Source: Diadema setosum
Lineage: Eukaryota > Echinodermata > Echinoidea > Diadematoida > Diadematidae
Reading direction: 5' to 3'
DNA length: 64,000 nucleotides
Assembly (NCBI GenBank): GCA_033980235.1
Contig: CM067070.1
Span: forward strand, 10,548,046-10,612,045
In this document: positions 48,675 through 60,555 of the stretch, piece after piece
Layout of the letters: every line of letters begins with the position of its first letter
Numbering within the stretch: position 1 is the stretch's first letter
The notes under the pieces: model-generated
What the model was told of the DNA's origin: nothing
Seen by the model: only the letters and a program-made list of their open reading frames with translations
The model's database searches: none
Position numbers and translations under genes: made by a program

Positions 48675-51600
48675 GCCTGTCCGGACGTGTCGTGCTCTGG
48701 CTATTGTGTGCATTTGGACTTGTGCGTGAACGAGAGAATTTTGCCAATAGTAGCAGTCATCAAAATTCTGGAAACCTCGGGAGGTTGTTTGGAGAAGAAT
48801 TGTTCAAACCCATTGGCCATGGCAGGTGTAACTGAAGCATATCACAGGAATTTTCATCGGACTGGATTCATTATCTTAATTAATGGGCATGCATTCAACC
48901 GTACTGAGATGGGAGGCGGTCTGTGGGCACAAACAGAGGTAATGCCTGTCCTCCCTGGGACCTGAACTGAGGGCCCTAAGCGTCTGGTGTAGGTGCCTGA
49001 ATATTTCAGTGTCTTATCTGAGGCGATGCCTGGTCAGAATGCCACAGCCTTTTCTTCTGTGCCACGCTGGAACCATCGAGTGTGAGGTAAAGTTGCGCAA
49101 TATTTGCTCAATGCTCTCTCTCTCTCCCTATCTCCCTCTCTCTTTCCTTCTCTCTCCCTTGCCTGTCGCTGCCTGCTTGCATGGTGATACCTGTACAAAA
49201 GAGCCGACCTGTGGCCATGCCATGGGACGATGTGTGTAGGGCTGTAGCAGATCTCTAGCAGTTTCTCCGTTCTAGCCAGATGCAAGGCCTTACCGCCCCT
49301 CCACTATTAGCTCATGAATGGTGTAAAATTCTGTCCCATCTCCATGGCTGTTATCTACCCCTTGAAGCCTCAACAGTTTCCCCCCCTAGACCCAGGCCTG
49401 GCTACCTCATCTAATCCCTCCTCGACCCTCTCTGCCACCATACTGCTGCCCTGCTCCCCCTAACCGCACCAGGGGTGTGGATTTGTCATCCCTCTTCTGC
49501 TTGGCTAGTGTCTTTATTCTTTGACAGGATTTGCCAGATTTTTGAAACTCCTTGTTGGTAGGGATGATCATTTTTTGCCATAGATAATGATGGTGACCAG
49601 TTCTTGTGTGTCAGCTCCATGCGTTTACATGCTGAAGGTGTTGCATTCAATATTTTTTTCTTCTTCTTTACACAGTGTTAAAGCACCAGAACATTGTTCT
49701 CTCAGAGTTGGTCAGCTGCAACAAATTAAACACTGAAGTCAAACTGAAAAATCTTTTGCGTTAATGTAAATCTACAGAACTGCAACCTAACAATCTTAGA
49801 GGTGCATTCAGTGCTCGTGTAGGTGACATTGATCCAAAAGTTCACACACATGCACCTATGCCTAATGATGAGGGTAGAAAATTTGTCACCATTACATGTA
49901 ATTGCCAACAAATTTAATCGGTAATAAGTGTGAGTGTGGCTCTTGAGCTATGAGAACTTGCCTCTGTAATCCTCCATGTTTTAAGTAGGCGAGCGTGAGT
50001 GGGAGTACGCCTTTTTGTTTCTCACCGTGCATCTTCCAAAATCATTCCACCATTACTTGTCACTCGAAGGTTCACTCGAAAATTGGGATATTCAGTTTGA
50101 GTGGGATTTGTAAGAAACTGTGACCTTTTGTCACTGAAGAATGCTGCATTTTAATCGTGCCAGCAATGAGTCAGCAAGCCTTATGTGCCCTTCTGCCGTT
50201 TACAGACGGGCATAATGAGGGTAGGGTGAGACTATACTACACTGCTGTCTATGCAGAGAAAAAGAAGGGTTAGATTGGTGGCAACAGGCCAGCTTAAAAT
50301 GACCAGGCCTATAGTCTTTGTGTGTATTTCTATGCTTATCTCTGAGAGTAATGTCTCCCTGTTTCTTGCTGCCTTTATACCTTGTTTCAAGATAAAATGA
50401 GACCCATGTAAAACAGATTGATGCAACAGTCCCCTAGGTTAGAAAAAAAAATTGTCACTTATCCAATTAGCTGATATTCCAAATTCAGTCGGTCTCTTCC
50501 CACCTCCCTGGTCTATCATGATAATGCATGTACTTATGAAATGGTTAGTTTATACTGAGCCAGAAGGATTGATATTGAATTGTGTTTTAGACTTGGGGAA
50601 AGAATAAATCATGGATGAAATAGGGAAAATCAGTGAGTTATCTACAACAAGAAATTATTTTCATGCTTTGCACCAGTGAGCTTTGCTGCATTTCAGAGAT
50701 ATCGAAACTTTTGAACTTTGAACTCGCTGGCCACCACAAATGACGTTTGTTCTCTGCCAAATCTTATCTCCTTCATACCAGTTTGATATGATGAAGACCA
50801 TTGTCATTACTAGTGTACATGTAGTTTGTTCCAGTTGGGGTGTTCATCCATCGAAATTTAGATCATTTTGAATCTTCTCCGTAAAGATACTCTGCATGCT
50901 TCCCCACGTTTGATGTAAATGTTTGGTTCGCAAGAATAGAATCATGGTAAACTTGCTCCAGTGTTTTCCCCACCTTTTTTCTGAACATTAATATCCTAAT
51001 CATAATGTATAATTTATCACAATAATGAGGTCACATCGACAGCATCCCAGGACAAAATCAGCACTCCACTGCCCAACTTGCCATCAGACTTGTTCACGCA
51101 CACCAAAAATAATAGTTTTATAAAACTTGATTTCTGCATCACAATTTGAAAACAGATATTCTTGTGTGTGAATGGGCCTGCAGATTATGTATCCAATTCT
51201 TCTGTGCACACATTGATCTACTTCCAGAATGTAATTTTGACTACTGGTACATTCAGCTTGAAAAGAAAATAATAATATTGGCAATAATGTGAGCATTTCT
51301 GTACAACTTTCAATGAGGAACACATCACTTTAATATGCCTGGCTCACCTATGGCAACTCTAACTCACTATTGGGCAAGTAATACAAATGAATGTTAAATG
51401 TACAGGACACTTGTGAATTTGGGCATGTGGTTTAACGTTCTTGCTCCGTGGTTTATGGTTTACCAGAAAGGCTTGTGAATTCCTTCATGTGCAGAGTAGT
51501 AATAAATACTTACTGTATTATGCACAGGAATTAATAACCAGAGTGGAGTTTGTATTTTATGCTCATTCTACAGGAGAAGATTTTTTTTTCTTTTTTGATT

Positions 51601-52315
51601 CAGTTCTTTTTCTTTTAATTTAGGCTGTTGGCTTGAGTCTGTTCTCTTAGACGGCAAATTGTATTGCTCAGTACTACTGTGAACAAGACTGGTTTAGAAG
51701 CTATAATATTTTCACATAAGGATTGCGTAAGATGATAATTTTCCCACTTTAATTTTGATGGAAGAATTCCCTTCCACATGCCCCCCACCCCCCACCCAAC
51801 TACTGTTGTTTTATTCCCTGAAACTCACATATTTTTTTTTCTTATTTTTATTGAAATCATACATCTTTCATGAATAAAGTATGATATAAGATGCTTGTAA
51901 GAATGATTCATGAAAACCTTCTCTTGTACTAGGCTGTATAAAAGTCCTGCCAGCAATTAAAGTTTAAAATGTATAATGGCTTTAATGCAGGCATAACAAA
52001 GATAAAAGATGGTTCATTTCATGGACACCCCATGCAGTGATACAGAGGGTACCAGCAGAACGCTTGATAATCCTCGCGGTATATGTTCCTTTACCCGTGA
52101 ATGGGCCTCTCGCCATCTAACTCTCTTTGTCTTATTGGCAACAAGAGTACATACGCTACCAGTCAAATTTTGCCATGCTGGCTGTTGGTATTACTGCCTG
52201 TTTTGTGAACACAGGGTTTGGTTCCTACTATGTCACAATCTTCAACAAAGCTGGCCGTTAAGTTTGGCTGGAGAAACATTTTTAGTTAGATTTTGTTGTT
52301 GTTGGGTTTCTTTAT

Positions 52316-52328
52316 GGGGGGGGGGGGG
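52316..52328. repeat. G13 run
   Basis: Thirteen G after tttat. Confidence 0.9.
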
Positions 52329-52850
52329 TGTGAACATTATTAACATGGTACCATCATACCAGCTTTTTATCTGATTTGGACAGACTTTGGGGGGGGACCA
52401 ACTTCCATGTCCGCACCCTTAGTCCCGATCACGCTGAGTAATGTTGCTGGTTAGATGCTGAATCTGCGATGGAAAGGAAGTCGTGAAACAAAATGAAAAG
52501 ACCGGAATTAAGGCACAGTTTTCTGACAGCCAGCTGACTTAAGTCCAGACTTATGAGAGCTGCAGACCTGCTTTGAAATAACTAGTGTCTGATGGGGAAA
52601 AAGAATGATGTCAGAAAATGCTGTTCTTTCAGACTTAGATCCAGTAGAAAGAATGTTTTCAGTCTATTTTCTGTGGCTGCCAGTGCATAAAAACAAATAC
52701 ATGTGCATGTGCTGTGTTGAACAGTCTGGTGGAGTTCATGATGAAAAAAGAATAGTAAAAGGAAGTGAATATCCTCTCACCCTCATCATACTTGTTTGTC
52801 TCAATTGCATTTCTTTAGTATACTGTAGTTGTTGTCTTCAGGCAAAGACA

Positions 52851-52886
52851 TTTTTTTTTTTTTTTTTTTTTTTGGGGGGGGGGGGG
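52851..52886. repeat. T23-G13 composite run
   Basis: Twenty-three T followed by thirteen G. Such runs are prone to length errors in sequencing. Confidence 0.9.
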
Positions 52887-54232
52887 CTTATGTTGTGAAT
52901 GTGCTTTTTATTTGTGGTTAGAAGTCTATATTACAACTACCAACAAGGTATTCAAACGTGACTTCCATGTTGGGAATCCCAAATACACGCTTTGATTATT
53001 GCTATGCCAGGCAAGCCTTGGACAAAGTTTCTAATTGGCAGGCACAGGTTTTATGGAAAAGATGCTCCGTACAAAAAAAAACAGAGCTGACAAATTTCCT
53101 TGAATCTTCAGCAGGCTCCTTAAAAGCTGAAATTTCCCACCGTGTCTTCACAAAAGAAAATAAAATCCTCCCTTATTCGGATATTACTCTAGTCTCTTGA
53201 ATTGCATGTACACACCTGTACAATGTAATATGCCAGTATCACATCTTCCTGATTGCTTTGTTAGATCTTCATGATTTAGATGTTGGAATATTTACAGTGA
53301 TGCATGAGATTTTAAAAAGAAAATATTGATAAACTGTAGTATAAAATTCCCACCCATTAAAAAAATGAGAAATAATAAAAAAAAAAATCAATATTTCTTT
53401 TTTATCTTTTGAGGTTTTCTTCCTGGGGTAGGTGTACACCCAGTCATAACAAAAGGTGGACACATTCCATGGAATGCCAGCAATGTGTGTAATGACAGGT
53501 CTATTATGTCAGGTTTCCAAAAATCATCCATGTGTATCATGGCATTTCTTTCTGTCAATTACCAACTCCTCTACCCTCCTCCCCCCTTACCAAGCTAACA
53601 TATCAACCTCGCTCACTGAGATTGTTGGTGCAATGTGAATGAACTTTGTAAAAATTGTAATTGTGTGTAGAATGCCTTTATGTGTGAGTGTGTGTTGTCC
53701 ATGTATGAATGATTCATATTGAATTTGGTATGTGTGCCCATTTACTACATTAAAATACTTTTGAAATCTATAAAGTTTGTGATACTGACAGGGGTCAGAT
53801 ACTGATAAGTAGACGTTGCTCACGTAATTGCTTGATTTAAAATCACTCACTTTTCATGTGCTCTCTCCAACTTCAGAAGTAAGGCGTGGGACTACACAAA
53901 GATTTCCAAAGCAGTAAAGTAGGAGCCAGTTAACAGAATAGAAAATGGAAATAACTTGGCTTATAAAAAATTCTTAAGATCAAGTAACATAATCCACAAG
54001 GTAGCCAAGTAAAGAGTTTGGGTACATGGAAGCCATTATCAACAATGTAAGAGGGCTCACTTATGATTTGTAATTCTTTTGAGCATGTCTTTGTTATCCA
54101 TTCTGGCAAAAGCTTTACAGACTTGATATTTCATTACAGCCTGTGGTGATTTTCGTGGATCAGCTACAAATGTCAGTGACATGACTCTAAATCAAATCAT
54201 CGTTTGTTTCCCCCGTTCATGCATCCGTCTAG

Positions 54233-54413
54233 GTGACAAATTCCGCCTCGTACTCGCCACCACGCTGCGCGAGGATGGCTTCCCAGACGAAACCGACTTC
54301 GTAGCCCTGGACGATGGCCAGCCGAGCCGGGCCGACAGCTTCGAGTATGTGATGTACGGCAAGGTCTACCGCATCGAGGGAGATGAGAGCCTCACGGAAG
54401 CAGCCACTAAATT
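54233..54413 (+). CDS. POLR2H: POLR2H (RPB8) internal coding exon, central part
   Basis: The exon encodes (G)[15 protein letters not shown], then a variable acidic loop, then [20 protein letters not shown] and [15 protein letters not shown], the [15 protein letters not shown] core and EAAT are RPB8 signatures. The variable loop between REDG and PSRAD matches the disordered, divergent loop of the family. The acceptor AG is at 54231-54232 and the donor gtaaga starts at 54414. The exon opens by completing the Gly codon started at 25623 and ends two bases into a codon, so the next exon must supply one base; the family has Leu here, followed by SAYVSYGG. It is 181 nt and much richer in G+C than its flanks, as expected for a constrained exon. 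The remaining 38 or so residues of the family (AYVSYGGLLMRLQGD through the C-terminus) were not found in 54414-64000, so the normal last exon lies beyond the window. Confidence 0.97.
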
Positions 54414-55139
54414 GTAAGATTTGTTTGTTCTCACTTGATATGCAACATAAAAGGGTTTACTCTTATGGTAGCTCTGAATTTTAAAGATAATAAAAGCACT
54501 GAGTTTCCTACCATATTCTGAGCAACAGTCTTTCATCAACTCAGTGCTTACTAGAACTCAATGGATCTTATGCAAAGCCTATGGTGAGTATCAAATCTGG
54601 CAGGTCTCGGGTTGAGAAGATGTGGCATGAGGTGCTCAAGGGTCTACGCACATATTTCTGCGGTATCCATGAAGGTTGGCAGAGGATGTTAACTTCACGG
54701 CTGTGACGTTCTTTGATTTTGAAGTGCTGGCGTGACGGCAAGCCTTCCACTGCTCTCAGAATTCACCTTGATTGAGTGATTCATCTTCAAGTCACTACAG
54801 GTCATGACGATGTCTATCTCGCAGTTCAGTCCCTCTGTCTCTTCAAACTCCTCTACCCCTGCCTTCTGTTGCCTCTCACTTCTCTCTGTAAGACATGGGC
54901 AGTATCAAGTGGGGTGATCAGACCTCCCAACCATTCTGAATTTGGAGGAAAGAATCTAAATTTTAACCATTCCCAGCTCTTGTTTCAATAGGAGTTTCTT
55001 ACTTTTCTTGATAATTTTACTACTCGCTCCTCATGGGAAGTGCTTTTTTTCTCCTACTTTTGAGCCCAATCATCCCTATTTTCAGTTGAATAGAAAGGGT
55101 GGGAGATCTGGTTAATGATGCTCCATACATATACTACTA

Positions 55140-55445
55140 GTACCGGGAAACCTCTCTGTAATGAGGTTGCCAGAATGGCTAATTTTATCTTGTTATAATA
55201 GGTACCTTCTTTAAATGTACTTCTAAAAAAAGAGAGAGGTCAGCTAATCATAGTTTTGGAAAATTACGATTGCTACAGATCTCCATGACTGCCGATTTTA
55301 CCTTGTTTTAAACAGGTACCTTGTTGTAAATATTCTGAAAAAGCAAACAGCTGCAATGCAAATACAGTAATGGGAATTGGGGATCACCAAATTCACCTTG
55401 TTTAAAGTGGCACCTCATTGTAAGGGAGCTCGTTGAAATGAAGTT
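55140..55445. repeat. Degenerate repeat with ACCTTGTTGTAA motifs
   Basis: Recurring segments taccttgttttaaacaggtacc, accttgttgtaaat and cacctcattgtaagggagctcgttgaaa resemble decayed Tc1/pogo-type ends, but no clean inverted repeat remains. Confidence 0.35.
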
Positions 55446-55822
55446 TCCTTGAATAACAAACAAAATATTATGTTTTCTGATAAATATATAACATACAGCT
55501 GTGCACTGGCTAAGTCTTTTAAATATCCAATAACTGCAAAGATTTGGGTTCGTCTTTGAATTTGATAATGAGAAAATTAATGAATTGAGACAAAACAAGA
55601 CTTCTCTAATTCTAATAGACACACAGAGGTCCAAAGGAAAGATGAAACATGGGTAAGAGAAACTGAAACACAGGATAAGGTGGTTTCAGTATCAACAGAT
55701 GGGTTTGTGCAGCTGCGAAAAGGAATTTATAGATATGGTGTTCAAATCGACATTTTGTGGTGTGCATGTTGTCATATGTTTCTGTGAAACTGTATGGAGG
55801 AACATGTAATTCTTTGTTTCAG

Positions 55823-55925
55823 TCTTGATCCTAACCCTGGTTTTGAAGACATTTCAGCTGTACGTGTAGACAAAGAACCCTATGCCAGAAATTTCGAGCA
55901 AATGGAATGCGTGCTGTGGAGCTGA
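55823..55925 (+). CDS. Candidate alternative exon of POLR2H with in-frame stop
   Basis: This is a 103-nt exon-like segment. A pyrimidine tract ending in TTTCAG comes just before 55823, and a strong donor (gtaagg) starts at 55926. One leading base, then codons for LDPNPGFEDISAVRVDKEPY followed by ARNFEQMECVLWS and TGA at 55923-55925. The one-base phase is exactly what the POLR2H exon ending at 54413 needs, so splicing gives an open frame ending AATKF-LDPNPG...ECVLWS. The other two frames have stops. The peptide is not the RPB8 C-terminus and I do not recognise it. It could be an alternative or poison exon of POLR2H, the terminal exon of an unrelated gene, or chance. The stop sits exactly at the donor, so the segment could be terminal (read-through) or a cassette. 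Confidence 0.4.
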
Positions 55926-56593
55926 GTAAGGCAACTCAGAAATTGCATCATGAGCTCGAGACTTGCCTGTTGCTATTGCCTGACCAAACAAAAGGGAACA
56001 GCTGAAATTTAGTGGTTGGGTATGAAGTTACCCTCTCAATGAAATATTGAAACCAAGATCCATCCCAACCCTCCCCCCCCCCCTTTTTTTAATAATATTG
56101 GTGTTGGTAGGACACTTGTACCCCGTAGTACACGTCTGTGTTGTCGTGGCGATGGCACCTGTTCGGTTTCAGCCATGTGTTTGAGCACCTGCCCGTCCAG
56201 TCATGCAAACATACAGCACCTCTTCCGCCAGTCGGAAAGCACAAAATAGTCGTGTATGTAAGAGGAAGTCATCAGCGGGATGCTTCTCCTTCCAGGAAGA
56301 GGGGTGTGAAACTGGACGGGTTTTCGTGTGCATTGCTGAACAGTTGTTCTTCATTTGTGGTCTCTTTCAAGCATTCCATCTCGCTTTGTTCGTTCACCTC
56401 TGTCCATGTAAACAATGTTTTTTATCTCTCCACGAATATGGTTAGCCTCGTGAGTGTAAACCTGGCTGCATCTGCAGAGTGTGGCCAACCTATAGCGGTC
56501 CTGTTCCTCTTTTCTTCTCTCTTCACAACCAAAAAGAACAAAAAAAAGAAAACATGCTTTTATTCTATCAGATGTGATCATTCTCATGCCATA

Positions 56594-56976
56594 CAGTCTG
56601 ACCTCTCTTATCCAGCCACCCTTTATCCTTATCTCTTTATTATCCGTACATGATCTCACCATGATTTCATTTATTTTATTATTTTTTTTTTAAATCTAAC
56701 AGTTTTGGGGGAAAGGGGGATTTCAAACTCAAAACAAAATTCCTACACAAAAAACTCACATGAATTACATATCATTCCCAACACGATTAACATACATTCA
56801 CATAAAATTTTCATCTAAATAACATCCATTCCAACATTCACTACCCCTAAAGCACCGCAGTGTACGCTACCAGCAATAGGTTACATGTAGCTACCATACG
56901 AGTCTCCCATATCTGGCCGCATCCCTTATCCGGATGAGTGCCGGTCTGAATCGTCCGGATAAGAGAGGTTGGACAG
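56594..56976. mobile_element. Tigger/pogo-like MITE with TA target
   Basis: The left end CAGTCTGACCTCTCTTATCC and right end ggataagagaggttggacag are inverted repeats, each flanked by TA (56592-56593 and 56977-56978). CAGT-type starts and TA duplication fit the pogo/Tigger branch of Tc1/mariner. The 383-bp body has no transposase. Confidence 0.6.
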
Positions 56977-59349
56977 TATGTCTTTGTCTCCCTCCACGTG
57001 TGTCCTCCCTGTTTCAAAGGCTCTCTCCCCACCCATCCAACACCTCTGGTCCTCTGGTCCTCTGGTCCATTTCTTTGTTGGCATAAAAAAATGATAACAG
57101 AGTTATCATGCTCGGGCAGGTTGCTGAACTTGATCATCGGCCTCTTGTGCTCTGTTTTCGATCCAGGAGTTTGACTTGGACTCCTGCGTGGTAAAGGAAG
57201 TTGAGATGATTCCTTCAAATTAGACCTTTTTTACTCTTTTTTTTTTTCAAAATCGGAATAAGTGAAATGTGAGGTAATATTGTCAGCATGCCCTCCACTT
57301 TCTCACAATTGTCTTCCTCATGCCTGTAGTAGTCAGAGAGAGCATCTGGTCGTTTGTTCGGCTAGACGGTTTCCTCTTTATCACCTTACGCCCACCCTTT
57401 TTTTGCCCAGTGATTCCAGGCAGCGCTCCCGAGCAGGGGGTTGTTCCCTCTGAAGGTTGAAGATTGCGACATCTACAGATCTTGTGTTAGTCTATCTGTG
57501 CAGACCCATTTGGTGTTAAAAGACAGTGCTGAGGAATTTTTAGGGTACGACAGTAACTAGCCTAAACCTGCAAAGTAGTGCGATGCTGTTGGAGCCATGA
57601 ACTCATCCCAAATGTAGCCCACATGTCTGCTAAAAGCGTAGGCACAGTTCAAGGGGAAAACACATACTTTATGGAAGTACAGTCTACTAGTAGGCCTATA
57701 TCAGACTTCAGAACTTGTAACAGTAGCTCCATAATGGTAATTAAATTCCTCAAGATTGCTATGTCATATCATGGTGATCTTGTCATTGACTTACAGAAGC
57801 TGGTGTGAACTTTGGATTCATCCAAATTGTGTGCAAAGTCTTGCCATACCACGGGATATATAGTCTTTTTCGAGACTTCAGAATGCATTTGATAAGTCCT
57901 GATACAGCTTGACGAAAGAGGAAATAGTCAATGGCTTTCCAAGTCCAGAATTCCAAATGTTTATCTTGCATCATCAGGCTATAGTTTCTTGAGATATAGT
58001 GGTTCTGTGTGTGTTATCGTCAAAAATGCTAAAAGTGTAAGGGTAGTTTGCTTGGTACCACAGATTGAAAATGGTACCATGTATTTGTTTTCAACCACCT
58101 AAACCCTACCTTGCTATATTGCATGATAGGATCCAAGCAGCATTATTTTGTTGTAGTGAAGTACCATTGTAGTAGTCTGCAAGTTGATATGATAACCCTT
58201 TTATATTTTGTTGGGTGTTTTAGTTCTTTTTTTCACTCCAGGATCTTTGCCTCAATTTCTCACAAAGCTCACAGATTTCCATGAAAATAGAGTGAGAGGG
58301 TACATAGGCCTTTTTCTCTTACTTCTTATCCTCATTCTTCTGCCTCTTTCTCTATCTCTTACTCTGTTTCTGAATGGGTAACAATATGACCCTATGGCTG
58401 TTATTCTGTACACACCCTCGCTTGGAGGCATTATTCATAGACCCAGTTCATTCCTTTCCTCAGCACAATCGATGATTTTTGCGGCATATTTGCAAGTTGC
58501 AAACCAGAAATCAAAGTTCACCTATTGAATTCAGTCAAAAATCATCTGCCTTCTATCATCTGGGACCATTTTATGATCATTGTAGGTATAATGCTCAGAA
58601 AAAGTCTGTGTGGGGTCTGCAAAGGTGAGACTAGGGCCATCACCTTCTGCTACTCGGGCAGAGCCAGCATTCCAATGTATGACATCATCAAGCCACGCCC
58701 CTTGGAAATCAGGGGGTTCCCCCAGACCATTTGCACCTGACTAGCTTTGTTATCAGCCACCTCAGACTTTTTCTCGGTGTGTTCAAAGTGCATTCCCACA
58801 GGGAGGATCATCTTTAGACAAAGGCTCACGTTTTCAGAGTGCTTCGTATAGGCTGAATAGCCTTTGTGCAAGTCAACGTCATTTTTCATCTTCGTTTGTC
58901 GGTGTGGCCAGAATCAACCTCTTTGTTGCGTATTGCACAAATATTTCTGTCTAATTCATACATCTGTTCAGAACCCTGTTGAAAGGAACTATCCATGGTG
59001 CTCATTTTATCTTGAATAGCCCACCTTTTATATTCACAGAGGTGAAAATGGTAGTATGCCTGCAACATACATGTACGTGCATCAGCATTCTCTCTTTCAA
59101 GCTCATAAGCACTAGGACATTAACACTGTCAACTTCGTGTTGCTCTTTATGTGTGGGTGTGTGAATATTCCTATCCAGCCATTTTTGCAAGAGATAGTAT
59201 GCGTGATAGCTCTGTTGTTACTGTTAGTGAATTTATTTATCTTTTCTTTTTTTTTACAATCAAAACATTCTTCTTTTTTTTTTGTCTGTTGTCAGCATTT
59301 TAGCTGATGGAGACAAGTTCATGACTAACTTATTCTAGAAAGAATACCT

Positions 59350-59650
59350 GCTGTTGTGTCGCCAGCTCCCGCCATCTTTCATCCTCTCCCTCTCTGCCCG
59401 GTTTTCTGTTCACCGAAAAGACCAGCACGTGCTATTCTCACGTGAGCCGTCAGAGACTGTGAATACATCTGCTGGTTTTTATCGGTGATTTCAGAGCTGC
59501 CGTCAAGACCGACATTACAAACAGGTCTCGCCTGTGTCATCATCGTCTGGTTCAAATGAAATTTTGCTCGCCCCGTTCTGTGTGTTTGTCTTGTTACAAG
59601 TGAGCCTGTAAGCATTTTCTTTAAACAAAGGTTTCCATGGCAACCTATAT
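59350..59650. promoter_or_regulatory. Candidate E-box/YY1/RFX regulatory module
   Basis: YY1-type CCGCCATCTTTC near 59371, two perfect CACGTG E-boxes at 59426-59431 and 59439-59444, and an RFX-type GTTTCCATGGCAAC at 59631-59644. It is not repetitive in the window. No gene start is identifiable, so function is inference. Confidence 0.3.
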
Positions 59651-60534
59651 TATCCGTCCATGGCAATAACACATTTTTTTTTCCACTTTGTCATAGAGAG
59701 TGAAGGGATGGTAATTCAAAAAGGTGGACAATGAGGGTTTAAAGTAATCTTCTATTAATTACAAAACTGACACACTGATAAAAAAAAACAACTTTCCAGT
59801 TGTTTTGAAGCCATTGATGCATTAAAGCCGACTTCTCTGTAAGTCAACTACATTGTCGTTATTTTTTTTTCTCACGCATTGTGTATTTATCTGTCTTATG
59901 AACCATTTTATAGTGCATTGTCGACATAAACATTGTTTTTGAAAGGTATTCCAAGCATCCAGAAAACTTAACTGTGGTTGTCTGATAAAACAGTATAGAA
60001 GAATATTGAATTATTTGCTCTGTGAAAGGTATGGGATTGGTACATAACACTGGGACATATAAAAGACGGCAGCATTGAACCAAGTCTAGCTTAGCTTTGG
60101 ATTCACATATTGTAAAGACCCCTCTGACTTGATTTATCTCATAGCACAAGGTTGATATCTGGACATAAGGGATCAAACTTCCTGTATCAGTCTGCCTTTG
60201 CTACATAATTAGTGGCTTACTTCTTCATTTCCTGTTCTGTTTTCCTCAATTTAGTAGTCTTTGTTCTAGGCTCATGCTTTAAAACTTGTAGCAGATACAG
60301 TGAAATTTTGTCTTCATGTAAAAGCCCTTCTCAGCATTATCTTTGAGGTCTTCCTGATCGGTTTTCTTGTGTGTCGCGCTCTAACACTTACTACCTCATC
60401 CCAAAATAACCCCTGTTTAACCTCACCCTTCTGTGCATACTTACAAGCGGTTAGAATGTCATGGTGAATCTTTTCATCTGGAAAATGTTCATCTTTGCTT
60501 CTTTTTTTTTGTCACCTGAATTTTGTAACAAATT

Positions 60535-60555
60535 AAAGAGAGAGAGAGAGAGAGT
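60535..60555. repeat. (GA)n microsatellite
   Basis: agagagagagagagagag; another GA tract lies at 60945-60972. Confidence 0.85.

Noticed and set aside
48567..48965. 132-codon frame over the AP-1 cluster
   Set aside because: Cys-rich but without recognisable family motifs or clear exon borders.
56138..56653. 171-codon open frame on the + strand
   Set aside because: No recognisable domain or splice context, K-rich low-complexity stretch, and the right end overlaps the Tigger-like element.
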